A program made the translations under genes and the position numbers. Of a stretch of 64,000 bases of DNA, positions 11,451 to 24,197 are shown one piece after another. Location of the stretch: the NCBI GenBank assembly GCA_950295325.1, contig OX485809.1, positions 32,550,001-32,614,000 of the forward strand. The letters run 5' to 3'. The notes under the pieces are model-generated. The model did no database searches. It had not been told where the DNA came from and worked only from the letters and a program-made list of their open reading frames with translations. Within the stretch, counting starts at the first letter, position 1. Every line of letters starts with the position of its first letter. This stretch comes from Polytrichum commune. Lineage: Eukaryota; Streptophyta; Polytrichopsida; Polytrichales; Polytrichaceae.

Positions 11451-14400
11451 CAATTTAAGGTCTCTAACCCGATTTAGTTTAGAATAGAACAGTCAAGCTC
11501 TACAATAAAAATCAACATTTTCACCCTCCCTCCCCCAGTTTGTCCTCCCCCTCGGTAGGTGTTGTCAAAATGCATCCCACAAACATTGCCCAAGGTGAAA
11601 ACATACTCATATATATTATAGCTCACAAATTATTTTTTTAGACAATTTGAATCCCAAATTTGGAGTCAAATGTCCCGGATGAGATGCAAGGTCCCCACTT
11701 GAGATGAACTAATCACAAATCTACGGAGGAGTCTTGCTTTTATTGGACTCCCTTCACCTTGATAAAAGTATTGCAGGCCTAATTCAAATAGGTGGATGTG
11801 TAGCCCTAGCGCTATAGATTCATGGTGTTCATATAAACCCAGCCATTGGGAAGGTGGAAACGCATTGGAATTTTACATATCCCAATGTTCTCTATTTTTA
11901 GATAATTAAACTTGGGAATTGATATCATTGACCATGAATTTGTCCACCAAAAAAAGGTTCATTGTTGTAATTAAAGATATTTCCCAATACTTTGCTCATA
12001 GTCAACATATTTAGTTTCTAATCGATATATTATCTTTAATGCTATACCATAACTATTGTGCAATATTAATTACTACATTGAATAGGTAAGACACACCCAT
12101 GTAGTAGTATCATACACACTTACATGGCTCCACATGTCTCCATGTGATGTGTGTATGTGTGTGTAGAGGCCCGTTGTGGTTTCATGAGTGGAGAAGTTCT
12201 CATGTTTTGGAACCCATCAATACATCATTAACTCATGCAACCTTGGACAACCATAACAATACTAAGCCTCGTGCTCCCCAATCCTTTCTAAATAAAAGAG
12301 AGAGCATGTTTTATGGGGACCTTGCCACAACACTAAGACCGAATTGTTGTTTTATAGGAATCACAATATGGTTATTTTCAACCCTTGATCGAATTATTCT
12401 CGTGCATGGGATAAGTGGCAGGTTGAGATTAGCAAATGTTATGAGCCATGTATTATGTCTTTTCCCTTTTCTTTAACCCCCAATCTAAGTTTGTAGTCCC
12501 TCCATAGAGCCTAAGTAGGCAATAATCCCACTACAAACCACGACATGAGGTAGGTCCTCCATGCAACCTTAGGCGAAAGATGAAGTTTGTCCACGGACAC
12601 GTTTCTCATTCATCCAATGAAAATGCTTGAAATAGTGTGTAGCCCAATGTTTGTTTTTGACATCGGCTTCACAAAGAAATGGAGTTTAAGGACCCCGAAT
12701 TAGTCAAATGACACACGGTTTACATGGATCAACCATGAATATATAATAAGGGGCAAAACAATTTAACATGGTTGGATAAGTAATCTTCTATAAACAATTC
12801 CATCTCTCTCCACAACGGTAGAATGAATGTTGTGCCCTTAATTGAAGCAACCCAACACACAACTTATGGGGATCGACCATGGGGTGACACCCCAAGTCCC
12901 ACAAAGCAATGCCATGTGAAGGAGTCGCTAAGTGTGCAAGTGGTGCTAAAGGATCACAATAAGCCTTGTGAAGGCTAAATCTGAGGATTGTTGCGAAAAG
13001 AGCCTCACAATGCCTACTTGAGGCAACAACACTTTATTAATTGCCTAGAACTCTCATTGGAACTAGATCTTCATGCGCTTTGGAATAATGTAAGGAAAGT
13101 CCCAATTGGACAAGGGACGTGGGTTACAAAGCTTGTCAAAGTGCGCATGAGGGTTAGCCCCAAAAGAGGTTGTTGGCATCACTATAGGGTGGATATTCTA
13201 TCTTTTGATGGGGAGGTGGGGGCTATGCACAGAGGATCATAAGCCTATATGAGTGGGGAAGAGTAGCAAAGTCAAGAAGGTGGTGTCCTGGGACATCCCC
13301 CACTACTAAAACTAATGTGGCTAGTCACGGTGCAACCATTTGAGCTCCTTAGCTACATGCACCACTAAGGCCATGGTCCATATTCCCAATTGAGATATAC
13401 GAGGTTAGCAAGTGGTGTTGCTATCTCAAAGGAAGTTGGGGGCTTGTCCCCAAGATCTAGGGTTGGGTGAGTCATGACCTTAAACCCAATTGGGCAAGGG
13501 GTCTAAGATTTCCCACAACGAAGTGTATGCCATGCTCTTTGCACGTAGGTTTATTGAAGGAGGTTGAATTAAGTTGTGTATGACCCTTGGTTATGAATAA
13601 TAGTTAGTGACAACACAAATCCATGACCATGAAGTTTTACAACACAACACACGGCCTACCATGGTGTATTTTCTTCTGTTGATATTTGTCACCTTCGTGT
13701 CAAATCATAAGCCTTCATTGCTCCTAATAACCCATGGGACTATCTTTTGGTAGGAAAGTACTCTAAAGTCCCACTACACATGAACGTCTTTATACGTTCT
13801 CAAGAGTACATACATTTGAATCCCATAAGATTTTGTTGTGATATGAAGTATAATGGTGTTCTCAAATGCACTTGCTGGTCATAAGAGGTTGCTAAGATAT
13901 GAGCAAGAAGGCAAACTTTCATGCCTATAGATACAGCCCGTGTAAAAATTGACCACTTTTAGAAGTTTGGGCAACACCTAAAATTGAACATGTTTCAAAG
14001 ATAGCATTTGTCGTCTCGTGATAGACACATGCCATCCAATCAATCAATTTTGATCCCCTTTGGAATAAACACTCATGCTCCATACTTCCTCCATGCATGC
14101 TATAATGCATGTTTACGCATTTTTGAAGGAACGTTCTGCATACAAACTTTTCATCCCCCTCATCATCCAAGATTGAAAAACATTATTTTCACGACTCGCT
14201 CCACTTGGAATTCCAAAATCTGCCCATATTGGATCTTCTCGAATATTGTTGAGGTTTTGTTGTGTCAATCTACTCGATAGAAGTTGGAGAACATGAAACA
14301 CAAACCAAATAACACCCACGTACCTTATTAATCCTTGGTAGGTGTTAGGAACCCAAACCGTTACCCTCCGGACCGTCACCCTTGGAGTCTTCTAGTTGGC

Positions 14401-14594
14401 TTCTTTCATGCCCACGGACTCGTCACCCTTTCGGAGTCTCATAAACCTTTGTACATTATCTATGTATACCCCTCATAGGCGGAGCCACTTCTTCCACCAC
14501 TATGGTGTTGGTAAGCGTGGGCACTAAAGAATGGCTCCCTAGCTAGCCTGCACGGCCATCTATGCATGCATGTGCACCAATGCTATAAATACAA
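11451..14594. other. Intergenic, no intact gene
   Basis: Contains a decayed family-H relative (about 12592-12815) and, ending near 14345, an inverted family-E copy ('gaacatgaaacacaaaccaaa'). The 12830-13600 part has fewer recognisable repeats and a higher G+C content. An 84-codon frame at 12988-13242 (+) there has no recognisable domain. This part might be an old retroelement remnant, but I see no reverse transcriptase, integrase or gag motif. Confidence 0.4.
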
Positions 14595-15035
14595 AGGGCC
14601 GCTTTACACACGGACCGAGAGCCGTGACCACGACGATATAACTTAAGGGCTCTCGAAAATGAACCAAAGGCGGGATGTGGGAACTAGAAATCCAATTTTG
14701 CAACTGATGGGCCCTCAAGCTTAGTGTAAAGTGGAAGTGGAGCATGTTGAGAGACCAAAACATATTTTGTAGACAATCCAAAGAAATAAAATAAAAGGTA
14801 GTTCGGGACCCCCCCACCATGGCAATATCATATTTACAGGAGCCAACAACAATTATTTGTCAAGGTCCTTAGATTTGCGTTAGACGCAATGGCCTCTATT
14901 TGATGCGGCTAATGCATTATCTGGTAGACCATGAAACATGTCCACTCAGTGTCGTGCAGTACACCATTTAGATTTATCACCCATTCTAATCTTTGTGGAC
15001 GTCATAGGTCAAGGGCCCTCGAGTAAACTGGGCCT
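14595..15035. repeat. Decayed GGGCCGCTTTACAC element related to 62945-63700
   Basis: Begins with AGGGCCGCTTTACACACG, continues with 'gggccctcaagcttagtgtaaag', 'gcatgttgagagacca' and 'cccaccatggcaat', then 'gcattatctggtagaccatgaaacat' and 'gtcaagggccc'. The same order of motifs is found at 62945-63700. The right terminus is unclear, so the limits are approximate. Confidence 0.5.
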
Positions 15036-15725
15036 TTTGAAGTTCACGGATTACGGTGACTATTGGGTTTTGATTCACAATAGATTGAAGATTCTGCCAC
15101 TTATGCGCTTATAATGTAGTTGAAAACAAAGCACACTTTGTGTCGGAGTGCCCCCATATATAACTCCCGTTAGAGACGCGATTCAATCATTATATGAGAA
15201 TGTAGCACCGCATGTTGATAGCATGATGGACATAAAATAATTACAAATAAATAAACCCTAATTGTTTTGGAAACTAATGAGTTAGCTGGCCTAAATGGAA
15301 GGAAAATTAATCATTAAATTTCTGAATATTAAGAAATTTGGTGTGTTATGGAATGAGGCCAAAGTTAACAACTCAAATGCACTATCAATATTACCGATCA
15401 TGTGCATTCACTATGACATTCACACAGAAATGAATTCAACCTAGCATTCACATGTTACAAACTGAATATTGCCAAAACCAAGAGTCTTAATAGCTCGAGA
15501 GAAGCAAAGTCGACTAGAGAAGTGTGGAGGAAAGTCTAGATAGGATATGTCACGTGCCTAACTATGTGTGTGTGTGTGTGTGTACATATTTGCTTGATTT
15601 TTCATAAATGTTTTTATGGATTGTTTGAGTTTTTTTCTTGAAGTAAATTAATCTTGGGCAATTTTTTTCTTGGGCAATTTCTTCCCATCTTGCTATGAAC
15701 CTATGGTATTAGGGAGTCTTATGTA
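15036..15725. other. Intergenic, no gene; TG microsatellite
   Basis: AT-rich. A (TG)n run lies at about 15564-15582. Nothing else is recognisable. Confidence 0.5.
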
Positions 15726-16101
15726 GAGGCCACACACGTTCAAAAACGACAGTTTTGAAACAGAGTTTGGTAAGCCAAAGTCAAAGAATTTCGGCCTTGA
15801 CATGCGCCTAACTTCGAGGAGCTTCGTTTCCATGCCAATCCTTTTTTTATTTATTAGGTATACATGTCCGTTTTCAACCCTAATCCAAGACACGGGTTTT
15901 GCAAGTTTTGAAACCTTCGTTTCTATTCAAAGTCGGGAATGAAAGGTTTTAACCCCCAATAAAAGAGGGACCGACTGACCGACCTACCTACCTTGAAACC
16001 AAACTCCTCAAAGTTAGGCACATGTCGAGGCTGAAATATCTTTTGCCTTGGCTTACCAAACTCCCTTTCAACAACCGGCATTTCTGAATGTGTGTGGCCC
16101 T
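15726..16101. mobile_element. Foldback element family D, copy 1
   Basis: Left end 'aggccacacacgttcaaaaa' and right end 'tgaatgtgtgtggccct' are complements. The arms continue through 'gagtttggtaagccaa' / 'ttggcttaccaaactcc', 'cgcctaacttcgaggag' / 'ctcctcaaagttaggca' and a 'ccaatcc..tttttttatt' segment, so most of the 376 bp is self-complementary. Non-coding. The second copy is at 19552-19920. Confidence 0.75.
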
Positions 16102-18834
16102 CCCCTTCTTCAAGTCTTTCTTTCAATCATACCCTCGTATCGATACCTATACCTACCACCTTCCGCCACACTAGAGAATCAACCGGTTTGACACCATCAT
16201 TGAAATACTTTAGTCCCATAATAAGCCATTTTGGCTTCCCGGAGTCCGAACTCTAAAAAACCAATTTCATTTCACGTCATATCACATTCTCCGGCTTTTG
16301 GATAGAGGGTGCCCGGCGCATTCAAGCTTTTTAAGAAAGTAGTATATACGTTTTTTTATTTCTCCCTTTTGTTATAAATGGCCAGACCGGAACATAAATG
16401 TGCAGCGGCAAACACCAGCTTTTGTGGAGTGTTCCCTCGCCTACTATAAATTTCCGAGGACTCCTCAAAAGCACCTTTGGAGTGGTAGCTAAAACTAAGT
16501 TAAGACTTAGGGATTTGTGAACCTCAACTTGACTCGGAGACGTACTATGACTAAGACTAATACTTACAATCTTGTATACTACTAACTACATCCTCCCTCA
16601 ATTGATTGTTTCATTACGATACGTCTCCAAATATATCAATGTGTATAAATTCGGGATGTTGGGACAGTATTTTGCCTGGGACCAAATTAGGTCATTTGTG
16701 GGGCCAAATTTACGTGGGCCTATATAAGTTATTGTGGCCACTTCCGACGTCACCCACAAATTTGGATGCTTGGATCGCATCGGGAATTGTCTTATCGCGA
16801 TTAGCAATTGTGTACGGAACACGAAGATTGACATCTCAATTTTATGAAGTTTGACACATTTGAGGGGGGGGGGGGGGTTGAGTGACAAGCCCCACCTCCC
16901 TTTCAAGTGCACATGCGTTTTTGGTGTCTCATTTTAATTGACATTGATATGTTGCATTCTGTTGGTTAGGCCCCAGATGGGCATTATTTCTTGAAGTCCC
17001 CTCGGTTTGGTGCAGTTTCGTTGTGATGGTTGTACTTTACCTGCGATTGAATTTGTCGGCTCTGTCTATAGGACATAGCCTATGCATCAACTTCTTTGTT
17101 TCAAGAGAAAATTTCCTAAGCACTTTGCAATCACACTTGGACGTTACTTGATTATGTTATTTTTGGTCCAGTACATATATAACTACTCTTAACTTTGAAA
17201 TAAATATAGTTAAATATAGTTATTTTGGTAGTTATTAATTATTTATTTTAAAAATTTTGGGTGATAAATGAGTAGCTTCGGTCCTTGACCCGCATTTGAG
17301 AAGAAGGTGCACAAAATCCAAGAAAGGTTTGGTATAGTAAATAGCCATGGACTGGCATGAGCAAAGTGGGCAGCTACAATTGTAGTCTTTCGTAGTAAAG
17401 GACAAAGTCTCGCGGTTCTACTGTTTTCTTGTTTCCATTTGTGCCAAAAAGGAAAAGAAAATATGTGTTGCATTCTATCTCTAATGAATCGATATCAAAC
17501 TCAAAAGAAAAAATACAAAGATTAGAAGAGGTCGAAGTGAAGGTTTTTCTTTGTCTTTAAGCATACTACATTGTTTATGGTGTTTAGTATCACTTGCTAC
17601 TTGCACTTACATTATGCTATAACTTTTTAATGTATATATAGTTTTGCACCAACAAAGGTCAAATTAGTTGTTTAAACGCTACAAAACATTAACATCTATA
17701 CATAGTCAAAACTTACTTGAACATTACAATGTTGTAGCAATATGTAACTCCAAATAGTAAGTGATGCTAAATATCATAGATGGTGTCGACCTTTTCAAGT
17801 GTGTTGATGATCATGAAAGCAAAATTGGGACAAACATGCCTGTGGAAGTCTCTTGATTGGCAACATTGACTCTTTGGCAAGAAAATCCCCACGTCTCTCT
17901 ATCAAAATTTCCAAATTTTGGTTGTTGTTGGGGGGTATTACCTTGTGGAAAATTTGGGTGGAAAGGGAATGACCTCGCCTTCAATAACACTATATAGGGG
18001 ACGAACTCCTCTACCACATAGACAACATTGGATTTGTGCATTGGAATTTAGGCACCTAAACATGCTTAGTTAATCATGTTTAGACTTTTGACTCATGTTG
18101 GTTTGTATTGGTTCCATTGGGTGCACCCAAGAGAGCCCACCAATCTCTCTTGTTAGGGTCATGGTGGCCTTGTATAAAAATTTGGCATTGAAATAAACGC
18201 ATCTTGATTGTCCCGCCCCCAAAAGAAGAAGAAGAAGAAAAATAAAATAAAAAATTGTCGAACTGATACCAAGGTCTTGTTTCAAGCACTTGATCCAATC
18301 TTAACATGATACATGCCTGTTTGTTGTCCATTCTTAATTGCGAGCTTTGCCATACACCACTCAAATATTATAGGTGTCCACACAAAGGCACACATATACT
18401 TATACACTACAACTACTATGACAATTTTTATGCCCCACAATATACACCAACATGTATTATAATAGCGTGGATCCTTAATATTGAGGAAACTAATTTTGCA
18501 TCCGTTTATCCTCCACATATATACTTGTCCTACCCATGCGTTTTTTATGGAAACACCAAATAATTGTGGATATTCTTATTTTACATAAAAATAACATTCA
18601 ACAAGAAATTTGTTGGGAAAATCACAATTTTTCAATTATATTGAAGTGACATTTTGAAAGGAAGAAACTATATGTTTTAATATTTGATTTTAAAATGTCC
18701 AAGTAGGACATGTATATATTGGATCTCACTTTGTTGGAGGTCTCTCGAATGCATGTTATTTTCTATCCAATAGAAATATTGTAACCTACAATGTAGAACT
18801 CTGATATTATAAATTGTGGGTTCAAATAAGGTAC
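16102..18834. other. Intergenic, no intact gene; G14 run
   Basis: A run of 14 G lies at 16864-16877. A family-K foldback lies at 17562-17790 (listed). Overlapping frames of 60-104 codons on both strands at 16598-16912 and 18070-18563 carry no recognisable domain. Confidence 0.5.
17562..17790. mobile_element. Foldback element family K, copy 3
   Basis: Left part 'tttatggtgtttagtatcac' against right part 'gtgatgctaaatatcatag'. Internal arms are 'acttacattatgctataac' against 'gttgtagcaatatgtaact'. The plan matches 5626-5849. Confidence 0.5.
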
Positions 18835-19210
18835 ACAAGTGTTATTTGGTTAGTTTTATGAATCAAACCCCTAAAATTGTTTGGTTTGTGGTTCAACAAA
18901 GATCAAAGAACAAACACCACAAAGACACATGTTTTAAAGAAAATTGAACTACGTCTACAAGTGTTATTAGCTACTTCAACACTGAACATTGAACATGATG
19001 GGGAGGACCTATGTATTTAGTTTACAAATTCAACAATGCACTTATGATAACCATGACTAAATCCTAGGAGGTCGGGTTTTCAAATCGGATTTTTGTTAAT
19101 TGTACATTTGCTAATGCAACACAAGTTTTGTTGTATAAGTCCAATCGGTAGACGTCAAGGAACATGATAAACAACCCACATAACACCCACATACCTTATA
19201 GTGTGCATCC
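18835..19210 (+). repeat. Dispersed repeat family E, copy
   Basis: Contains 'gtgttatttggttagtttta', 'gatcaaagaacaaacaccac', 'gaggacctatgtattta' and 'gataaacaacccacataaca', in the same order as 27145-27535. The copy at 9225-9545 shares only part of this. No coding frame. Confidence 0.5.
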
Positions 19211-19551
19211 ACAAGTAAAATCCCAATGAATTCAATGTTGGTTTCCTCATTTATAGTGTGCCCACAATACTATCATGACAATGTACCGAGGAAGGGCAAG
19301 GACCATACACTCACCTCTTTGAGTTGGACCCCCACCACCATTACCAAGAAAAAGGAGATAAAGTTTTTTTAAATGAAATATAGAATAGAATAAAATAACC
19401 CCTTACATGTTCGTGGCTTATTCATTTCCAAGGGGGCCCCCAAACTAACTTGGAGTCTTTCATACTTATTGCATGGTCAAATTGTCCAGAAAAAAAAGAA
19501 GTTCATGCTATAATAGAATTGCATGCATTTTCACATACGGTAATAAAGGTA

Positions 19552-19920
19552 GGGGCCCCACTCATGTGGAGTCAACACATGTTCAAAAACGCCGGTTTCA
19601 AAATGGCGTATGGTAAGCCAAGGTGATGTAATTATGCCTTGCATGTATCCAACTTCAAGTAGCTTGGTTTCAAGGTTGGTCCCTCTTTTGTTGGGTATAA
19701 ATGTATGTTTTCAACTCCGATCCAAGATTGCGGTTTTGCAAGGCTTATTACCTTTGTTTCATATCAGAGTTAGAAACATACAATGTAAACTAGAAAAAGA
19801 GGGACCAAGCTTAAAACTAAGCTCTTTAAAGTTAGGCACATGTGAAGGCCGGAATTCTTCTACCTTGTCTTACCAAACTCCGTTTCAAAACCAATGTTTT
19901 CAGATGTGTGTGGCCTCCCC
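19552..19920. mobile_element. Foldback element family D, copy 2
   Basis: Self-complementary like 15726-16101: 'cgtatggtaagccaagg' against 'ccttgtcttaccaaactcc', and 'caacttcaagtagcttgg' against 'aagctctttaaagttagg'. A 112-codon frame at 19610-19948 lies inside the foldback and is a shadow of it. Confidence 0.7.
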
Positions 19921-20249
19921 TTCAAAGAGGTTGGGGGTTCTAATTTAGCTTGCCTTGGCCTTGGCAAGGAAGGAATGTGTGGATTGGTTCCTATAACTTC
20001 TAAATGCATGGGCCTATTTCCAAAAAGTCACAGTAATGCAAATGAGTAATTTTTGCTTACTTGAAGGAGCATACGTTCTAAAGTAGATTCCTACATCAAT
20101 AGGCAAATGCTTTTGGAATCTATAACCAAAATTTCAACAAGATTGAACCATTTGTGAATTAATTATGATATTTGCACATAAAATTTCAAATTTTCAAAAT
20201 AAATATATCGTAAGCATAAAACCTCACCGAAATTTCATTTTTGTGTGGA

Positions 20250-20660
20250 CTTGAAATGGCTAATTGTAATAGTGGCGGCCTGGAAAAGATGCAGTGATAG
20301 TCCAAATGCAATCATTGGCCAAATAGTTCAATTTTCACACCACTTGGGATTACTTTTGGGTGTCATTGAATCAAAAAAAATTGTGTGCATTAGTATGCGG
20401 AGCAAGATATTTTGATGCTCAAACGAGGGAGACTCTATTGGATAGTTAGGAAGATTGACTTACTTGCCTCTTGGAGAGAACGTAAATTATTTACAAGGAG
20501 TAAAGTCACAAAACAACTTCCATTCCTCACCATTTCCTCCACTCCATCTTTGTAAAAGTACTGCACAAATTTTCAAGCCAATCCGTATGGCCAAATTAGC
20601 AACTTATTTTCATTGTTTTCCGTTTTCTACCCTATGCATTTATTAGTAGATAAAACGTTG
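20250..20660. repeat. Dispersed repeat family I, copy 1
   Basis: About 410 bp recurring at 29385-29810. Shared landmarks are 'aaatggctaattgtaa', 'gatgc(a/g)gtgatag', 'cacaccact(t/c)ggg', 'gacttacttgcctctt', 'tcctc(c/t)actccatctttg' and 'cattttccattctct'-like tails. No shared open frame is convincing. Confidence 0.55.
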
Positions 20661-20857
20661 CAACAGAAAAAGAAAAAGGAAAAGTTACAACAAACATATG
20701 ATTGAAGCATCCCTATGATTAGGTTTGCATTCCGGACACTCAAATTTCAAATTTCTCAACAACATAGAATCTACAAAACAAGTCCTTTCTGCAACCCCAA
20801 CGGTCAAGAGACCAACGTAACCTTACTTAAACATCTACACTATTTTCCTAATCAGTG

Positions 20858-21262
20858 TGGGTTATCATTTGGAGTTACACATTGCTATAAATTGCAATAC
20901 TAATTGTAAATCACAGTGTAGTGTCACCGACACCAAGTGTTCACCTAACAGTATTTGTCATTCCTTGTTAAAAAAATAAAAAATTGGGCATTGTAAATTT
21001 CCAGTGTTGCAAGTATTGTCACTTACGAAGCAATTCTTCATCCAAATTTCAATCATCCATGACAATATTTCATCACAGATTTGTTGGGATGCAAGTTATA
21101 CCAAACTTTTGTTTCAATAATTGGCATTTCGATGAACTGGAATTAAGTCGGGATGCCAATACTTGTAAACTTATTCATAGAAAGTGTTATTGAAAAAAAC
21201 TACCATGGTGACATAAAATGCCATATGACACTAAATATGATATTTAGTGCACTATGTTATTT
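20858..21262 (-). mobile_element. MITE family B, inverted copy
   Basis: Reverse-complement relative of 23423-23806 and 30126-30513: 'gtgtagtgtcaccgacacc', 'aacagtatttgtcattcctt', 'tcacttacgaagcaattctt', 'catatgacactaaatatgat'. The outer motif 'actaaatatgatatttagt' is itself almost palindromic. Left-hand limits merge with a family-K remnant. Confidence 0.6.
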
Positions 21263-21330
21263 GCGTAAAATATGACACTTTTGGTTAAATGTTATAGGAA
21301 TGCGTAACTCTAAATGCTAGTTCACACTAA

Positions 21331-21956
21331 GGGCCGCTTCACACTATGGCCGTCCAAGTCGAGAGGCCGTGGGATTGAATGGCCGGGCTCCAGTTCCTAT
21401 ATTTTATTGGCTTATGTATTTTTAGCCCAATTCTTTGGACTCTCAACAAAGTTTGGCCATTCAATCCCACGGCCTCTCGACTTGGACATCCATAGTGTGA
21501 AGCCTCCAAAGGCCAAGCCCAAAGTCCAAATCCAAAGGAGCATCCCACTTTATTCTCTGCCCAGAATAACCCCTCCAATCTAACGGTCAAGATCTTGTCA
21601 GTTTTTTTTTTTTTTTTTTTTTTTTTTTGGGTGAAAAAAACCGACAACCTCTCGACCATAGTTTGAGTTTCCATTCCTCTTCAACCCAAACTTCCTTCAA
21701 GAGTCCGTCGCCTTGCTGAAAAAAATACCGCCACGTAGACATCTTAAGTTGCGATGGCCTTTGGACTTCGGCCATAGTGTGAAGGGTTGAGAGGCCGAAT
21801 TCATGGTTTCTTGCAACACGATTGGTGGAAATCGACGGCCTCTCGACCTTTAGCCTACACTGTGAAGGGTCGAGAGGCTGAATTCATGGTTTCTTGCAAC
21901 ACGATTGGTGGAAATTGACGGCCTCTATGACCTTCGGCCATAGTGTGAAGCAACCC
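21331..21956. mobile_element. GGGCCGCTTCACACTATGG MITE with nested arms, TAA target duplication
   Basis: TAA at 21328-21330 and 21957-21959 flanks inverted ends GGGCCGCTTCACAC and GTGTGAAGCAACCC. The first 180 bp (21331-21510) is itself a hairpin: the GTCCAAGTCGAGAGGCCGTG arm pairs with its complement ending near 21487, followed by 'catagtgtgaag'. A 27-T run lies at 21602-21628. The right part holds an 83-bp tandem duplication (tcatggtttc at 21801 and 21884). The element thus looks built by repeated internal duplication of its end. Confidence 0.8.
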
Positions 21957-22439
21957 TAACTAGACAAAATAGTGTAGTGAAAGAAGCAACTAACCTCCAA
22001 CAGTGGTTTTGGTTCTCGAAATCACTTATTTGGCATTTTGACCACACATCGTCGACTTCGCATGCATTCAAGGGTGAAGCGACTCGTGACCCACTTCGTT
22101 AAAAAACCAACCAAGAGGATATGCCTAGCTAGCTAGCTACCAAGTGGGCCTAAATAAGCTACAATGTTATTCTTCACGCATATGCACACTCCTTTGTTTT
22201 TTTCAACCTCTTTATAATAACACTGTACATCATTCATTCGTTCGGCAGTTAATTAGTTAATTGCAGAATACTTCCTTAGCAATAAGTTCCGTACCCATTA
22301 CACATCATGTTACAGTTGGAAGATGGAGGCCAGGGTCCGATAGATTTTGGGAGTCCTCCTAGAATCTAAGCATAAGTAGCCCCTTAATTTCATGAGAGTG
22401 TCGGTACCGAAATAGGCTAATAACTTAACTACCTACCCA

Positions 22440-22952
22440 AGGACCACGCCACACACGAGACTGAGGGCCCGTGACCATCGCGCTTCAAGCACGCACTCTC
22501 ATTGGTGGAAAGGGCGGAGCCGGCGGTCCAAGTTCGCTACTTCGCACTTGGTACGCTTGAGGGACCAACGGAGTATGTAAGATGGATGTAACGTCTACAT
22601 GGATTCCTAAACGGCATTTTGAACGGGTTGTGTTTCATGGTCACTTGGACTCTTTTCAAAAATCACCTCTCGGAGGTAGGTCGAACACAAAATTGTTGGG
22701 AGACCATGGCACTCTGAACACTCACAGCCGTTGGTTCATTCTACTTTATCATGCGTGAGGGCCCGTGTGAATAGAATTTCATTGAAATAGCATTTGGTTG
22801 AGAGCCCGGTCACATGTGGCTTCACACTACACTTGAGGGTCCGTGACCACTCTACATGATTTTGGAGGTGTGTTGGGACGGCCTTTGGACACTTTCTTTT
22901 GGGCTCTCACAATTTCATGGTCATGGCTCTTGGCTCGTGTGTGGAGTGGCCC
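22440..22952. mobile_element. GGGCCACTTCACACAC MITE, copy 2
   Basis: About 510 bp, same interior and orientation as 58568-59067 and inverted relative to 8359-9093. Landmarks are 'gaccatcgcgcttcaagca', 'cattggtggaaagggcgga', 'gagggaccaacggagtatg', 'gtctacatggattcctaaac' and 'gctctcacaatttcatggtca'. The right end is followed by TAA. The left end has mutated (GGACCACG) and its target repeat is not exact. Confidence 0.75.
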
Positions 22953-23034
22953 TAACATCAACTCTCAAGTGCACGTGAATCGAGTCCAAAGGGAAGGAAA
23001 GAAAGAAATGAAAATAAATAAAATTGTATCTTAC

Positions 23035-23380
23035 TTAAGGTCTACGGGTGTTATTCATATTGCTTTTTTCATGTTCTCCAACTTCTACCAAATACATTTA
23101 CAAAAAAAAACCCCCCAAAAACTAACTAACTTGTGTTGCATTAGCAAATCTATGACAAAGCATCATCAAAAATCATGTTATAATTTGGACCTCCCCCTAT
23201 TTTGTTATGATTTATTGGAAGTGCATGTTTGTTCATTCATTGACTGGAACACATGACACCCTCCTGATTGTGTTAACTATTAAGTGTGAAATAGTTGATA
23301 AGAAATTCAAGACGTAATCCACTCTTTTTAAAACACGTGGATCTATGGTGTTTGTTGTATGATCCTCACCCTTCCCACAC
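23035..23380 (+). repeat. Dispersed repeat family E, copy
   Basis: Begins 'tacgggtgttattcatattg', continues 'tttttcatgttctccaactt', 'tgttgcattagcaa', 'gttatgatttattggaagtg', 'ttcaagacgtaatccactct'. Parallels 9225-9545. No shared coding frame. Confidence 0.5.
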
Positions 23381-23422
23381 ACCAATCGAATGTCTCATAG
23401 CACCTACCAAGGGGGAGAGTAA

Positions 23423-23806
23423 AACTACACTAAATACGATATTTAGTGTTATATGGTATGTAATGTCACTATGGTAACTTTTTGGATGACATTTCTTATG
23501 CATAAGTGAACAGATGTTGTCGTGGATGATGGATGAGTTCATCCATTGGCGAACACCCCCTCCCTTCTCTTGCGAGCAACTTGTGATGAAATATTGTCAT
23601 GGATGATGGAAAGTTGGATGAAAAATCACTTGGTAAGTGATAGTAATTCCAACACTGTAAATCTATAATCCTCCCAAAAATCCCAAGGAATGACAAAGAA
23701 TGTTAGGTTAAGATTTAGTGTTGGTGGCACCATGTAGCGGTCTACAATTACTATTGAGCAAGACAATTAGAATTGGTGACAATAAATATCATATTTAATG
23801 TAGTTA
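23423..23806 (+). mobile_element. MITE family B, copy
   Basis: Left end 'aactacactaaatacgatat' and right end 'atatttaatgtagtta' are inverted repeats. The interior (cgtggatgatgg, 'agtgatagtaattccaacac', 'gaatgacaaagaatgttagg', 'tctacaattactattgagca') matches 30126-30513 and, inverted, 20858-21262. Length is about 384 bp. Non-coding. Confidence 0.7.
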
Positions 23807-23863
23807 TTCTTATTTTAAAGCCAACTTAACTCCTACATTGAGATCAAAGGCTCTAAATTAATC

Positions 23864-24197
23864 TATTGAAGGTAACTAAGGATGGATTGGCAATAAGTTA
23901 TAAGGGAGGATGCTTTCACTGCACCCCCTTTGCTATAGACCATATGAACTTACCACTTAATGAATAGGCCGGTGAGCAAGGTTGAATCCAAGGGGTATTA
24001 CTTGCAATAGTTAGTATATATTGTCAACTATATTGAAGGTAACTAAGGATGGATTGGCAATAAGTTATAAGGGAGCATGCTTTCACTGCAGCCCCTTTGC
24101 TATAGACCATATGAACTTACCACTTAATGAATAGGCCGGTGAGCAAGGTTGAATCCAAGGGGTATTACTTGCAATAGTTAGTATATATTGTCAACTA
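23864..24197. repeat. Tandem duplication, 167-bp unit, two near-identical copies
   Basis: 'tattgaaggtaactaagg' occurs at 23864 and 24031. The two 167-bp units differ at only a few positions (for example gaggatg against gagcatg, and caccccc against cagcccc). This is a recent local duplication in otherwise degenerate DNA. No coding frame is recognised. Confidence 0.85.

Noticed and set aside
12830-13600. LTR retrotransposon
   Set aside because: No paired LTRs, primer-binding site, polypurine tract or pol motifs could be identified.
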